In this document: positions 23,212-35,100 of the stretch, piece after piece | How the letters are laid out: every line of letters begins with the position of its first letter | How positions within the stretch are numbered: position 1 is the first letter of the stretch | Assembly (NCBI GenBank): GCA_015847255.1 | Contig: JADLZK010011232.1 | Location: 773,248-837,247, forward strand | DNA length: 64,000 bases | Source: Hyparrhenia diplandra | Taxonomy: Eukaryota > Streptophyta > Magnoliopsida > Poales > Poaceae | Direction: 5' to 3' | Notes under the pieces: model-generated | Told to the model about the DNA's origin: nothing | What the model saw: only the letters and a program-made list of their open reading frames with translations | The model's database searches: none | Made by a program: the position numbers and the translations under genes

Positions 23212-26200
23212 ATGAACTGCGAGACCTGTCAGCTGAAGGAGCTGGTTCGATACCGATCCTAAGCCCCTGCCTCGGTTTCACTACGGTTCTTTTGCTTGCT
23301 TTCTTGTCGCTTATTTTGACGATTTTTTTTTCTGGGTGTTTGGGCCGCAGGAGCTGGAACCGACGGAGATCAGGGATGTGCTGCGATGTGAGTGCTCAGA
23401 TCTTAGCTTTTTCGCATCCCTTGTCATCTCTCTATCTTCGTTCAAATGGGTCTTTTATTACCCCCAACAAATTGCTCTCTATTGACACGACACGGAAACC
23501 CTAATGTGCTGTAGTCATTCACATGCTTCTAATGGTACTGTATCCATTAACATGCTTCTTTGTTGTTGTTATGGTTCCAATAATTTTTGGAATAGAGGAA
23601 TTTCATCTTGCAGTTTGAAATCATGATTATGATGGTTAACTAGTTAATTTCACCTAGGTTCCCCATGGGGAAACATAAATGCTGTATGGATGTATGGCGG
23701 TGGAAGCTTTACAAAAATTGGGCTAATGGTGGAAACTTAAATGCAAATCATATTATATACTACACTACACTATGTTGTGTATCTTTCACTACTTTGTTGT
23801 GCTTATATTGGTTCCATAGTCCTTGCTGCTGTGAGTTAAGCCTTTTTCTATATGATTGAGCTCCTTCCGTTTAGTTAAACTTTATACTCGCCCTGATTAT
23901 TAGTAACTGCACTTATCACTTAGATGACTTTATGAGATTTTTTTTGAGGATCTGTATCTTCCTTAACTTGAGGTCCTTGTATTAGTAATAAGAAATTGTT
24001 CTCTATGTTCTATATACTCCATAGCACCTGCTAATGGATATGGTAAATATGAACTATGCTGCAGGCATTTTGCACACCATATTCTTCCATAGAACCCTCA
24101 GCCTGGTTCGTCCGAAAGATGTTGACTGTGATTTCCTGGAGATCACTTATGTGAGTATTTCCCTGCATTAAGATCTGGGTTTGTTTTCCTCGTATTATCA
24201 TGGCAAATCAATTTGGTTCTGTTATTGTAATGCTCTACTTAGCTGTAGGCTGTAGCCATGAGCCATGGTTCAGTATTACTGTTACTAATATCGAGATTAG
24301 ACCTAGAAGTGGATTAGCATCCGCAGTCAATCAACTTAGTTCAAAAGGAATCCAACTAGTGAGTCATGCATCCAATCCAAACCGTTGTCATGCACAGAAA
24401 ATCCAGTCCAGTACCTCGCCAATCCAAATCCAATTCAATCTTCCAAATACTTCTGGCCCCCAGGCACTCACCGTTCCAGCAGCCCGTTCCAGATTGCCGG
24501 CATCACCAACCTTGTTCGACATTGTTAGGGTAGAATGAGTAGAAGCAAGAATTGGATCGAGAAAGTGAAGAACCTGGAAGAACACGCGGAGCAGGCGGAA
24601 GTTGGTCTGTTCTTAGAGGGGTTCAGAATTTTGGTAATACAATTGTTGCCTTTATCGCCACGTCTCTCCCCTAGTGTCCCCTTTTTCATCCGGCGCTGCT
24701 GGTGGCATGTCCAAGCAGCACAGCTAGCTCTAGCTTCTATGGATCACGCCCATTGTGGCCCGGATACGCGGACACTAGGATGTCTGGCCCGTTTGCTGGT
24801 TCTGGCTCGCTCAGCTCATGTGGCGATGTTGTTGGGTCCGTGCTCGCGTTTCTTGTTCAGTATGTTCACCCTCCCGGGCTGAGCAGAAAAGCATGGGGCA
24901 CCATCATAGATGTGCTCGCCATGGTGCTCATGCAGCCTAAACAGGTGGTGTTCCGTCCGAGGCGATCCTTGCTGCACCAGTGTAGGCCAACAGCACCGGG
25001 GCCATGAGCAGTAGCGGACCCAGGATTTCAAAGTAGGGTATGCCTAAGCCCTAAGCTAAAGAAAATACATTATAAATTGAACAAGATTAAAAGGAAAATT
25101 TTGTTGCCTGCGCTTCCAAATGCCTACAAGGTAGGCTGCAATATGGTTTCATGGGCTGTTTTTGGATGAATAAGATGAAGAGAACTACAATATTAAAGCT
25201 TAACTATATAATACATATGTGTATACCTATATCTACTATTTTTGCGATAAAAATGTAGGGTATGCCGGGTATGCAGGTCCGCCCATGGCTATGAGCAAGG
25301 GCGATTAGGCCGGAGTGTGTTGGCGTTGTACATGGCAAAGGTGGCCAAGGTGCGCGCAGGCGTGATCCGGCAAGCTGGAGAAGCATATCACCACACACTT
25401 ATTAGGCCACAGGCATTACCACAGTTGCAGGAACAACCGGATGAAGACGATGCCACGAGCAACTGCTGGACTACGATGCACGGATACTTGTCAAAGCCGT
25501 CGTATCAGATACTGGATACTCATCGGGATCGCGGCGCTGATGATCAGTATCGAACATTTTAAATATTTTTTAAAAATAAAATAATTCCGATAATTTGTTG
25601 ACACCTTCTGATTCTATCCCGATACTTAAAAACCCTAACCCCCATTCTGTGTATAAATACACCCTCTATGCACGTAGGACCCTCTCAACAGTAAGAGTCA
25701 CTAGTGAGGACCAATAACGAGAAGACATGATGAAATGCAAAATAATAAGGAATCAGGTACTCTAATAACCTTTTAAGTGATTTTTTGAATTATGAATTTA
25801 TTTATATTTCTATTAAATATAAGTATAATATATATATTCGCTTATCCCGTATCTGTATTTTTGAAAAAAATGGCGTATCAGAGTATCACTGTATCGTGTA
25901 TCCGTATCCAAGTATCTGTGCAACATAGCTGCTAGAAGCTAGAGATGCCGTGGTGGAGGTGCTGCTGCCGAACTGGGAGAGGCACTGGGAGAAGGGAGAG
26001 GTCCAATGGATATTTGGATATCCAGCTCTTTCTTTCCGAACCATCCAATGTGTTTGGATCATGGAAAAAATTTCAGGCCCAAACAACATCCATAATGAAA
26101 TCCAAAGTGGGTTGAATATATTTATATCTTGGATGATCCAAATCCATTGTTAGGTCTAATTGAGATCTACTTTTCGGTAAACCAGAATCAAAAGGAGCTA

Positions 26201-27719
26201 ACTGATTTTAATTTGTAGTTTTAAAATTTAGAATCAACAGATTAATATATGCTTTGGGCAGCAACCCATGTTTTGTGTGTGAAATCAAAGCTTACTCAAG
26301 CAGGCGATACTGCTCTCTTCCATGCCCCTGGCACACGCTGGTCCATCCTCCGTCGCCACAGGCACGGAGCATCTTCGAGCACAAAGGGAAAGAAAGAGAA
26401 GATGTGGTAGATAGAATAGTTCTCTAGAAGGAATGATGCATGACCATGATTTACATCTAGGGAGGGAGAGAAGCGCACAGGAGGGAGACGGTATATGAGG
26501 AGGGCGGGGAGCTGAATTGCACGGCAGGCACGCATAAGATTCTCAATGGTGACTGTAAAGCGTTGATGGCCCACTGACAGATTAGTTTGCATCGTTAGAT
26601 TTAGAGGTACCGATTGATCCGAGGATTCTAATATAGAGTGGATAAAAAACTTTTGGGTAAGATGTATTTTCAATTCCCTGACTCTTTTGTATTATATAGA
26701 TATAGATATAGATACATTGTACAACGTTTCAACAAGCGTTTCAGCAAGTTGCTTTCTCCGTATCAGTTTCCAACTTAACCACAATGACAGATGTATTCTC
26801 CAAATATGATTACCTTGCTTGTTGCAGTCTAATAACTTTCTTTCATTTGCATTTTCTTTGCCACTGCTTACTTCACTGTTTTCATGTGTTTAGGTACAAT
26901 GTGGTCTAGCGGAACTAGAAAAGGAAGTTGATGAAAAGATAGACCAGTTCATTGCTTGGGTGGAGAAACACCCAAATCGCAGAAGCCAGGTCTGAACTAC
27001 AACAATTAACCATTTTAATATTATGCTGCTGTTTACTTCTGTTGCTGCTGAATTATGTCATCTTTCTTCTGATTAAGATTAGTGGCTGAACTGAATATCT
27101 CAGATATGTCTCTCCTTCTTCGACGAGAAACACAGACACCCAGGTTGGTTTGGCAACAAAACAGAGCGCGTTTATTGGGAGCAGTGGTTCATCAATTTGC
27201 ATGTCATGAGCCCAAAAGATACAGCAAGTCAAACAGCTCCAAAGGGCTGACAAACATCCGAGGTAATTTGGTTAATTAAATTTTTATGGCCTTCGTGAGG
27301 TTGTCATAAACATTGAATATAGCAGTAACATTTTGTGCAATATGCTCGTAGCGAATGCCCTGGAAGAGACCAGCACAAGGCGTGCTGCATTGGAGTCATC
27401 GATCAACGAAGTGCTATTCCAGATCATAAACTTCGCCAATGAGAAAAAGGACCACATTCCTGCCATCCCTGACAGAATTTTCAATCACGAGATCATGATC
27501 CCAAGGTGAGTCTTGTATTTGATATCGGTCGGTCTGTGATAAGGCCCATCCTTATCCTTAGTTAGCCCAAACAGTTTTTTGTTAAGATTATCTACATATA
27601 TCTCGATCTCCAGGTGACCCCTTTTCCTTGGACGTGTTGACAGCTCGGATCCTGTATTTGGATGGAACGCCGATACCATACGCAGAGTGCTGAATAGTGG
27701 GCACCCGTACTCACTTTAG
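23212..27719 (+). CDS. ATG101: Autophagy-related protein 101 (ATG101), with an exon 5 frame anomaly
   Basis: There are seven exons: 23212-23244, 23351-23387, 24065-24150, 26894-26989, 27104-27262, 27352-27505 and 27644-27719. The protein begins MNCETCQLKEL and includes CILHTIFFHRTLSLVRPKDV, EKEVDEKIDQFIAWVEKHPN, ERVYWEQWFINLHVM, INEVLFQIINFANEKKDHIP and the ending RRVLNSGHPYSL. These are ATG101 HORMA-domain hallmarks. ATG101 works with ATG13 in the ATG1 kinase complex that starts autophagosome formation. PGWF in exon 5 may correspond to the WF finger. With the strong donor after 27262 the exons total 641 nt, and exon 5 meets TGA at 27248-27250 unless one base is missing in the A run at 27214-27217. 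A weaker donor after 27227 would restore an open frame of 201 aa. One extra base would give 213 aa, close to the usual length. Intron 3 (24151-26893) carries transposon sequence. Confidence 0.9.
25009..25287. mobile_element. hAT-type MITE in ATG101 intron 3
   Basis: The flanking 8-bp repeats are GCCATGAG (25001-25008) and GCTATGAG (25288-25295), with one mismatch. The ends are related inverted repeats: CAGTAGCGGACCCAGG at the left and CCATGGGCGGACCTGC (reverse complement) at the right. It has no coding capacity and resembles the element at 7652-7974. It interrupts an unrecognised GC-rich sequence (about 24600-25470). Confidence 0.7.
25477..25922. mobile_element. Probable non-autonomous hAT/MITE element in ATG101 intron 3
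   Basis: The ends are inverted repeats TGCACGGATACTTG and CAAGTATCTGTGCA, 446 bp apart. Internal gtatc- and gatac-type words recur, as in nhAT families. The flanking 8-mers do not match, so either the target duplication has decayed or the edges are slightly off. Confidence 0.55.
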
Positions 27720-29104
27720 GTGAAGGACGACAGCACGCTATTCTGTGTACATAAGAGTGTAACCTGCTCATCTGGCTTAGGGAAAACCTAGTTCGTTATT
27801 ATACATAATGGTGTACCCTGCTCATCTGTCTTGTAAATATTGTGTTGGGATTGGGATCTTTCTCATCAATCAAATGTTCTTAAGTTTGTTTAAGTTCATA
27901 AAAACAATATCAATATTTATTTATGCCTCTAAATATGTTTATTATATAAAAATATATTTCATGATTAAATGTAATGATACTTATTTGATATTATAAAATA
28001 CTAGTATTGTGTAAATAGATTTGATCAAGCTTAAAACTGTTCAGACTTCTTGAAAACCAATAGTTTGTGTCGGAGGGAGTATCATTTATGGACTCACCTT
28101 GGTCTGTATATTTTTGATTGAACAAAATGTAGCACACTGGTCTCCAGATTGAAGCTTCTTCAGATCAGATTATATAAAGTTGATGTGGAATCGGGTTTCC
28201 CAAGGTTGCTTTGGTCTGTGCTGTGCCCGGCCTGATCCATTCATCCAGACATCTTGGGGCCACTTGAGCTCGAAGCCGACCTCTTTGAGCTCAGATTCGC
28301 TGAACTGTGTTTAGGCCTATGGTCTCGTTGGAAAGCAAGATTTTCATGCAAATTAGAGTCTTCACAACAACGGGACTCTATCATAGAGTCCAATGTCATT
28401 TATTACCTCGGAAGTTTTAGTTTTTTTTTCTCATAAATATCTTCCACATCATCAAAATCTGATAAATATGAAGATAATAAATAAAGCTTTAGGCTACATG
28501 ATAGAGTCTGCGCTGTGAGTGCTCTTCTGCAGCGGGGAGTTCAAGAATGCATTTACTTTCAAGAAAAATTGGTTGCAGGGCATTGAAAGTGAAGTTACTT
28601 TGTTACTGGACACTCTAGTTTGAGATAAATCTGCTGAAAGACACTAAAAAGTATTACAATATTGGTTAGAGCACCTAAATACAGTAGCTTCTAGCGTGTC
28701 TATATTCGACTTCCTGTGATAGTGAATTAAACAGATATAGATTAAAAATTTTAAAATAGGTTGGAGTTTCCCTACTTAGATAAAAAATATTAAAATATTC
28801 ATTTTTCCTCCGGAGAGAAAGCAGTTTTTCTTTCTTTTTTTTTGCGACTCCCGGAGAGAGAACAGCTGTGAATGTCGTTTTGGTCGGTGCATAGCACAAC
28901 CCTGCTCTGACCCCTAAAAACAGGCACGGAAACCACGTCCACACGTTCCGCTGCCATCACCACCGTCCTTCTCGCGCCACGCACCGCCCCGAGGCCACTG
29001 CCTCCTACTCTCCCCCTCTCTCTCTCTCTCTCAAAGTCAGCCCCCGTTGGGACAAGCGAGGTGACACCCACCTGTTCGATCGGAGGACGAAGAGCTGATC
29101 ATCA
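27720..29104. other. ATG101-PWD intergenic region with a MITE terminus
   Basis: An AT-rich stretch at 27830-28079 ends in tttgtgtcggagggagta, a typical right end of a Tc1/mariner-type MITE; the left end is not evident. The rest up to about 28950 shows no gene. From about 28960 the sequence becomes C-rich and is probably PWD promoter and leader. Confidence 0.45.
29013..29032 (+). promoter_or_regulatory. CT-rich tract (Y-patch-like) before PWD
   Basis: A run of CT dinucleotides lies about 70-90 bp before the PWD start codon. Pyrimidine patches are frequent in plant core promoters and leaders. It could also be a simple microsatellite in the 5' UTR. Confidence 0.4.
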
Positions 29105-32100
29105 ATGGCGTCGCTGCGACCGTTGGACCCCTCGCTCGCCGTGGCGGCGGCCTCCTCGAGGCCGCGGCGCGGGCTCAACGCACTGCTGTACAACGGCGGC
29201 GGAGGAGCCTTTGCTGCAGCCGCTATACGGCGCCGCGGCCTGGTCGTCGCCTTCTCATCCCGCGCGGAATCTGTCGCTTCTTCGCCTACAAAGAGGTTAC
29301 CATACATTTTGTCTCCTAGTTTAATTTTGTGCTTTGTTAGCCTCCATCCGTGAAAAGGCAGCGTGCGGCCATGCCCGCGGCCTTGTGGAGCGCCCCCTCC
29401 GTGTCGGCCGGCCATGACGACGCACGTACAGCTCGGCCCGCGTCGCCGGCCGCAGGTGCTCGCCGAGCTTCTTGGCGCGAGTTCGGCCGCTTTCGCGCGC
29501 GCGTCCTGCCTTGCCGCGGCCGGAAAACCAATTGAAAAAACCCAAGAGCCGAGCCGAGCCCGGACCTCATCAAAAGCACTGGAGCCGTCGGATGCTAATT
29601 CGACGACAGAGATTGAAAGAAAGTTACAACGTGCCCTTTTTTCTCCGTAAAGTTACAACCGTGAACCTGGCTCCTCTCTCTCCTTATCTCTTGCTCCGGA
29701 CGCCTCCTCTCCTCAGATCGCGCGCCGGCGCCGCCCTTCCCCGACGAGCCCGGCCGGAGAGGTGAACCGCGCGGCATGGCGGGCGCCGGAGCTCACCGGC
29801 CTGCGCCACCGCTCGCTGCGCCGCTTGCGTCGTCCGCGCTCGTCTTCCCCGTGCGCCGCCCGCTAAGGCTCGTCCCAGTCTCAGGGAGGACGACTCTATC
29901 TTCTGTCCAGAAAAGAGGGACCCGAGTCGCGGCATCAACAACGCATATTCCCAGGTGGGATGGTCCTATCCTATCTCAGCCTGTCTTGCCTCTCAACCAA
30001 ACAGCACAAAAGTGGGATCACCTTCACCCCAACCCCATCCCACCAGCCAAGAAGCACTACCGAAGTGGTACTTTGAGTAAATTCCAAGTATTCAAAACAT
30101 ATGTAGTTAGATAATTTAACTGTAATGTTGATACTTGACAGAATATACTGATCGGAACTCATTTGTTTTAATGAAAGTATTGTAATTCAATTCAATGCTG
30201 GTTCATTGTACATTTTGATCTGTTTTTTTTTTTCAATTTTTAATGCAAATGACTCTAAATGAAATTCCATGTCTAGCTTTCCATTTACTACTTAATACGA
30301 TGTCTTGTGGCCATATGCATTGACGTAGACAAGTAGATCACCTTTTATGAACTACTCCATGGATCTTGTCACAGTTGTTTCTTTACAATATATTTCCCTT
30401 CTCTGGCCTGTGAACTATGATCATTATACAGCAGAAAAGATGAAGCAGTTACTTGCAAATTCTGCTCTTACACACATGCAACTCTCTGAGTTCTGAAAGT
30501 CTGATTTCCAGCACTATTTTTATTCTACAGAACAAAGGAGAAGAAACAAATAGATCCTCCAAAGCAGGGTATAGTGCGTCTTCATGTTTGTCTGGATCAC
30601 CAAGTTAAGTTTGGTGAGCATGTTGGCATTACTGGTTCGGCAAAAGAGCTTGGCTCATGGAAGAGTCTGGTTGAGATGGATTGGTCACCAAATGGTTGGG
30701 TCTGCCAGCTTGATCTCCCTGGAGAAACACTTATAGAGTTCAAGTTTGTGATATTAGGCAAGGACAAAATATGGGAGGATGGTGACAACCGTGTAGTTAA
30801 TTTGCCAAAAAATGGTTCGTTTGATATGGCATGCCACTGGAATAAGACAAAAGAGCCTTTAGATCTTTTAGGAACATCAGAGATTAAGTTGTCTGGAAAG
30901 AAGGAGATACATGAAGATGCTAAACTGTCTAGAAACATTGCTCTAGAAGATACGGGAAATATTCGTAATGCTGGGGATGGTGATCTAACTCCAGAACTCG
31001 AGTCGAGCACACTTGGTGGCCTATGGCAAGGTAGTAATACCGTTTTCATGCGGTCAAATGAGCATCGCAATAATGAGAGTGATAGGAAGTGGGACGTGAC
31101 TGGGCTTGATGCAGTATCACTGAAATTGGTCGAGGGTGATAAAGCATCAAGAAACTGGTGGCGGAAGGTTAGTTGGATTAATTCCCTATTTTTTTCTTGT
31201 GAAATGGACACATTATTCCATGTGGTTTTATTTTGTCTACCTTTTGGTATCAGTAGTTAGATGTAATTCATAATAGTTGTTAACTGTGATAACTGGTTCT
31301 CTTGTGAAGCTATTATCTACAAGTATGTTTATTGCCTAGATCTTTTTTAAGGGACTTAAAGCTAGTGTTGTCATTTTTTGGGGTATTATGTAATATATAC
31401 TGAAATTTCTAGGTAAGGCTGATTCCATTTGTAGAATTTGTAAAGCTTCCAACCGAGATTAATTTAAAGCTGAATGGAATTTCTTTACTAAGTAATATAA
31501 AACCATGGTATTGCTCAAAGTTTTTGCACTTCTGGAGAAAGAAAACTAATTTTATCTACTGGACTATGTATGTGAATTCACTTTGCTATATTTCTGCAGT
31601 TGGAGCTTGTCCGTCTGCTCGTGTCTGAATATGTTCATGATCAGAGTCACTTGGAGGCTCTTACATATTCTGCTATATATCTAAAGGTGCCCCCTCTTGC
31701 ACCTTACTGTGCTATTAGTCAATAGGCGCCACAGATATCCAAATATTCCCCTTGAGCTTTGTTATCTGGATACAATGATATTGGTTAAATGGTTTTGGTA
31801 ACATTCTCAATATCTTCTCTTGATCGCAGTGGATATATACTGGTCAAATACCATGCTTCGAGGATGGTGGTCACCATCGACCCAATAAACATGCTGAGAT
31901 ATCCAGGCAGATTTTTCGTGAAATTGAAAGGATATACTATGGGGAAAACACATCAGCTCAGGTTAATTGCTTCATTCCTCGTAGTTGTTACATCAACACT
32001 GTTCTACAAGTATTTTATTTATATCACTACTTATTTATATAAAAAAGAACGCCCCACCAATGTTTTTGAGGCGCCGTGGTGAGGCGTGGGGCAGACCCCC

Positions 32101-35100
32101 TTCACAACATCTAGGTGTTTATGCTGGACGCCTAGGCGACACCATACAATCGTAAGGCGTTGCAAGCTAGAATTTTATATGGTAGTGCAGGACATACATA
32201 CCTTGTTTGTTCCCAATTCTTGAGCTCAGGTTCTTTTGTTCCCTTTCTAAAAGCTCTTATCCCATGTAGCATCCACCCCCCTTGAAGGAAACTACATGAC
32301 AATTCCAAAATTCAGCAATCTATGACATGAAGAAATATAAATGAACATATTATCAGCTGCTGAGAATTAAATAAGAAACAATACACAAGAGGCCAAATTA
32401 GCAAGCGTGGCTTAGTGCGTTAGTTCATGCATGAGCATGACAAATGACATCATGGTTTGTCTCTAATAGTCCACAGATATAGAGACTGAAAGTCTGAAAC
32501 TAAAGTACTGGACTCTAAAGCATACTAATTACTAGTCAACTACACCAAAGCCATACAACCTGAGTGCAGGACACAAAAGGGCTGAGTGCAAATATCTGTT
32601 TCAGCACTCAAAATCCATCATCAAACTCATCAAGATCAGCAGCATTGTCTTCTTCAGTAGCAGGAACATTGCCATCTTCTTCACACTCGCGCACTTCCGT
32701 ATCATCATGGGGTCTTCAACTTCATCTTCCTCTTCCCCATCTTCAGTAGCAGTAGCAGGAACATTTCTGGAATGTCTATAATATTGAGAAGCAGCAGCAG
32801 CTCTCCTAGGAGGATTACGGCCCTGCAACGCTTGTGATGCACCGGTGGCTTCATGTCATGTTCGGGCGCACGTACACCGTCGCCCGTCGCCGAGCCGGGG
32901 CGTCGCCGCCGTGCCCAGACCAGCAGGCTCGGGCTGACCAGCAGGCTCGGGCTGAGCAGGAACTGGTCCAGGCCGAGAGTCACGCTAGTGGCTGAGAAGG
33001 AAGGGTGGTTAGCTGATCGTTAGCTTTCTATTTTGGTTATTCCTAAATTAGTGGATATGTGATCCGGTTGGTTGGGCCAGAGGCCATATATCTCTGTAAT
33101 CGTACTTTGTCAAGGTTAAGCAAGTTGAAACCAATCTCCTCTCTCCTGTCTTCTCAAGCCGCCGGCCAGGGGGTATAACCCGGCGACGAGCAACCGGCGT
33201 GGGGGTATAACCCTGCCGGCCACCACGGATCAAGGCTACGAGTTGCGTAGCCGAGGTCCTCCTGTTCTTGGGCTGAACGCCCTTGACAACCTGGTATCCA
33301 GTAGCCAACGATCCTCTTCTTCCCAGCCATCCGAGCCCTCCACCGCCGCCTCACCACCCTTCCAGCCGCCACCACCATCTCCTTCATCCCCGTCCACAGC
33401 CACGTCGGCTGCCAACCATGGGCGATGGCAACCAACACACCATGGCCGACCTGATGAAGGTGCTCCAGTCCCTGACCACGGACATGTCGAAGATGCAAAC
33501 TGACATGGCCGGCATGCAGGAGAAGATCGGCTCGTCGTCCGCCTTCAGCATCCCCCACGACGGCCAGCACCACACGGATCGCCCACCGCGGTTCCAGAAG
33601 ATGGACTTTCCGCGCTACGACGGCAAGTCCGACCCACTGATTTTTATCAATCGGTGTGAGTCGTATTTCCCTAGCAACGCACCATGCCGGAGGAGAAGGT
33701 GTGGATGGCGTCGTACAACCTGGAGGACTGTGGTTCATGCAGCTCCAGGAGGATGAGGGCACGCCGCCATGGGGCCGTTTCAAGGAATTGCTGAACCTGC
33801 GCTTCGGGCCGGCGTTGTGATCTGCGCCGTTGTTCGAGCTCTCCGAGTGCCGCCGCACGGGGACGGTCGAGGAGTATTCCAACCGCTTCCAGGCGCTCCT
33901 GCCGCGTGCGGGAGGCTGGAGGAGGGTCAGCGGGTGCAGCTCTACACCGGCGGACTGCTGCCCTCGCTCAGCCATCAAGTGCGCATCCATGCGCCGGAGT
34001 CTCTCGCCGCGACCATGAGTTTGGCGCGCTCGCTGGAGCTGGTCGAACTCGACCGCCTCAGCCACTTGCCGGGGAAGGCGGCGCCCAGGGCGATCTTGCC
34101 AGCCCCGCCCCACGTCCCACGGCGGCCGCAGGTGCCGCCCCTCTACGGCTGGGTGCTGCCAATTCCGGCGCCACGGGTGCCCCTGGCCCTTCCAGCACCA
34201 CCGGCTAGGGAAGGTGGCCAACCCACCAAGCGCCTCTCGACGGAGGAGCAAGCGGAACGCCGCCATCTTGGCCTTTGCTATAACTGCAATGAGCCATATT
34301 CGCGCGGTCACAACAGGTGTGTCGCCACATCTTCTACATCGACGGCGTCGAACTCTTCGAAGAGGAGGAGCCGGAGGAGGCACCCGTGTTCTCCCTACAC
34401 GCGGTTGTCGGGGTGGCCGTCCGCGGCACCATCCAACTCCGCGTGCACGTGGGGTCGGCGGCCTTTCGCCGCGCTCGTCGACACCGGCTCCACGCGACGG
34501 CTTCATCGGGAGGCCGCGGCCCGGTAGCGCGGGCTGCCCGTGGAGACGCCCGCCCCTCGCCGACGGCCACCGTGGCCAACGGGGAGCGCATCTCCCGCCC
34601 CGGCGTCCTCCGTCGCGCCCGGTCATCATCGACGGACTGGAGTTCTGCGTCCGACTGTACATCATGCCGTTGGCGGGCTACGATGTCGCCCTCGGCACCA
34701 ACCGGATGGCTCCATTGGGGGACATCGTCTGGAACGTGGCGGCGGCACCATGGCTTTCAAGCACGCGGGGCGGGAAGTGTGATGGCGCGGCACGGCACCT
34801 CCGTCCCCACCCCGTCTTCATGCAGCCACACGTGGACCGAGCCCCTCCTCGACGAGCCGGGCCGGACGCGTTCGAGGGCGTCTTTGCGGCGCCGACCGGC
34901 CCGCCATCGGCCCGGGGGCGAGCCCACCGCATTACCCTCAAGCCCGGCTCGGCCCCGGTGGCGGTCCCGCCATACCGCTACCCCGCAGCGCACAAGGACG
35001 AGTTGGAGAGGCAGTGTGCGCGGCTATGATGGAGCAGGGCATCGTGCGGCGCAGCGACTCCGCCTTCTCCTCGCCGGTGCTCCTCGTCAAGAAGCCGGAT

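Noticed and set aside
24541..25007. Protein-coding gene inside ATG101 intron 3
   Set aside because: The open frame has no recognised domain and is bounded by MITEs. It is more likely a captured fragment or repeat sequence.
33154..34665. 503-codon open frame on the minus strand
   Set aside because: It is the antisense shadow of the gypsy gag-pol region, whose plus-strand motifs are clear.
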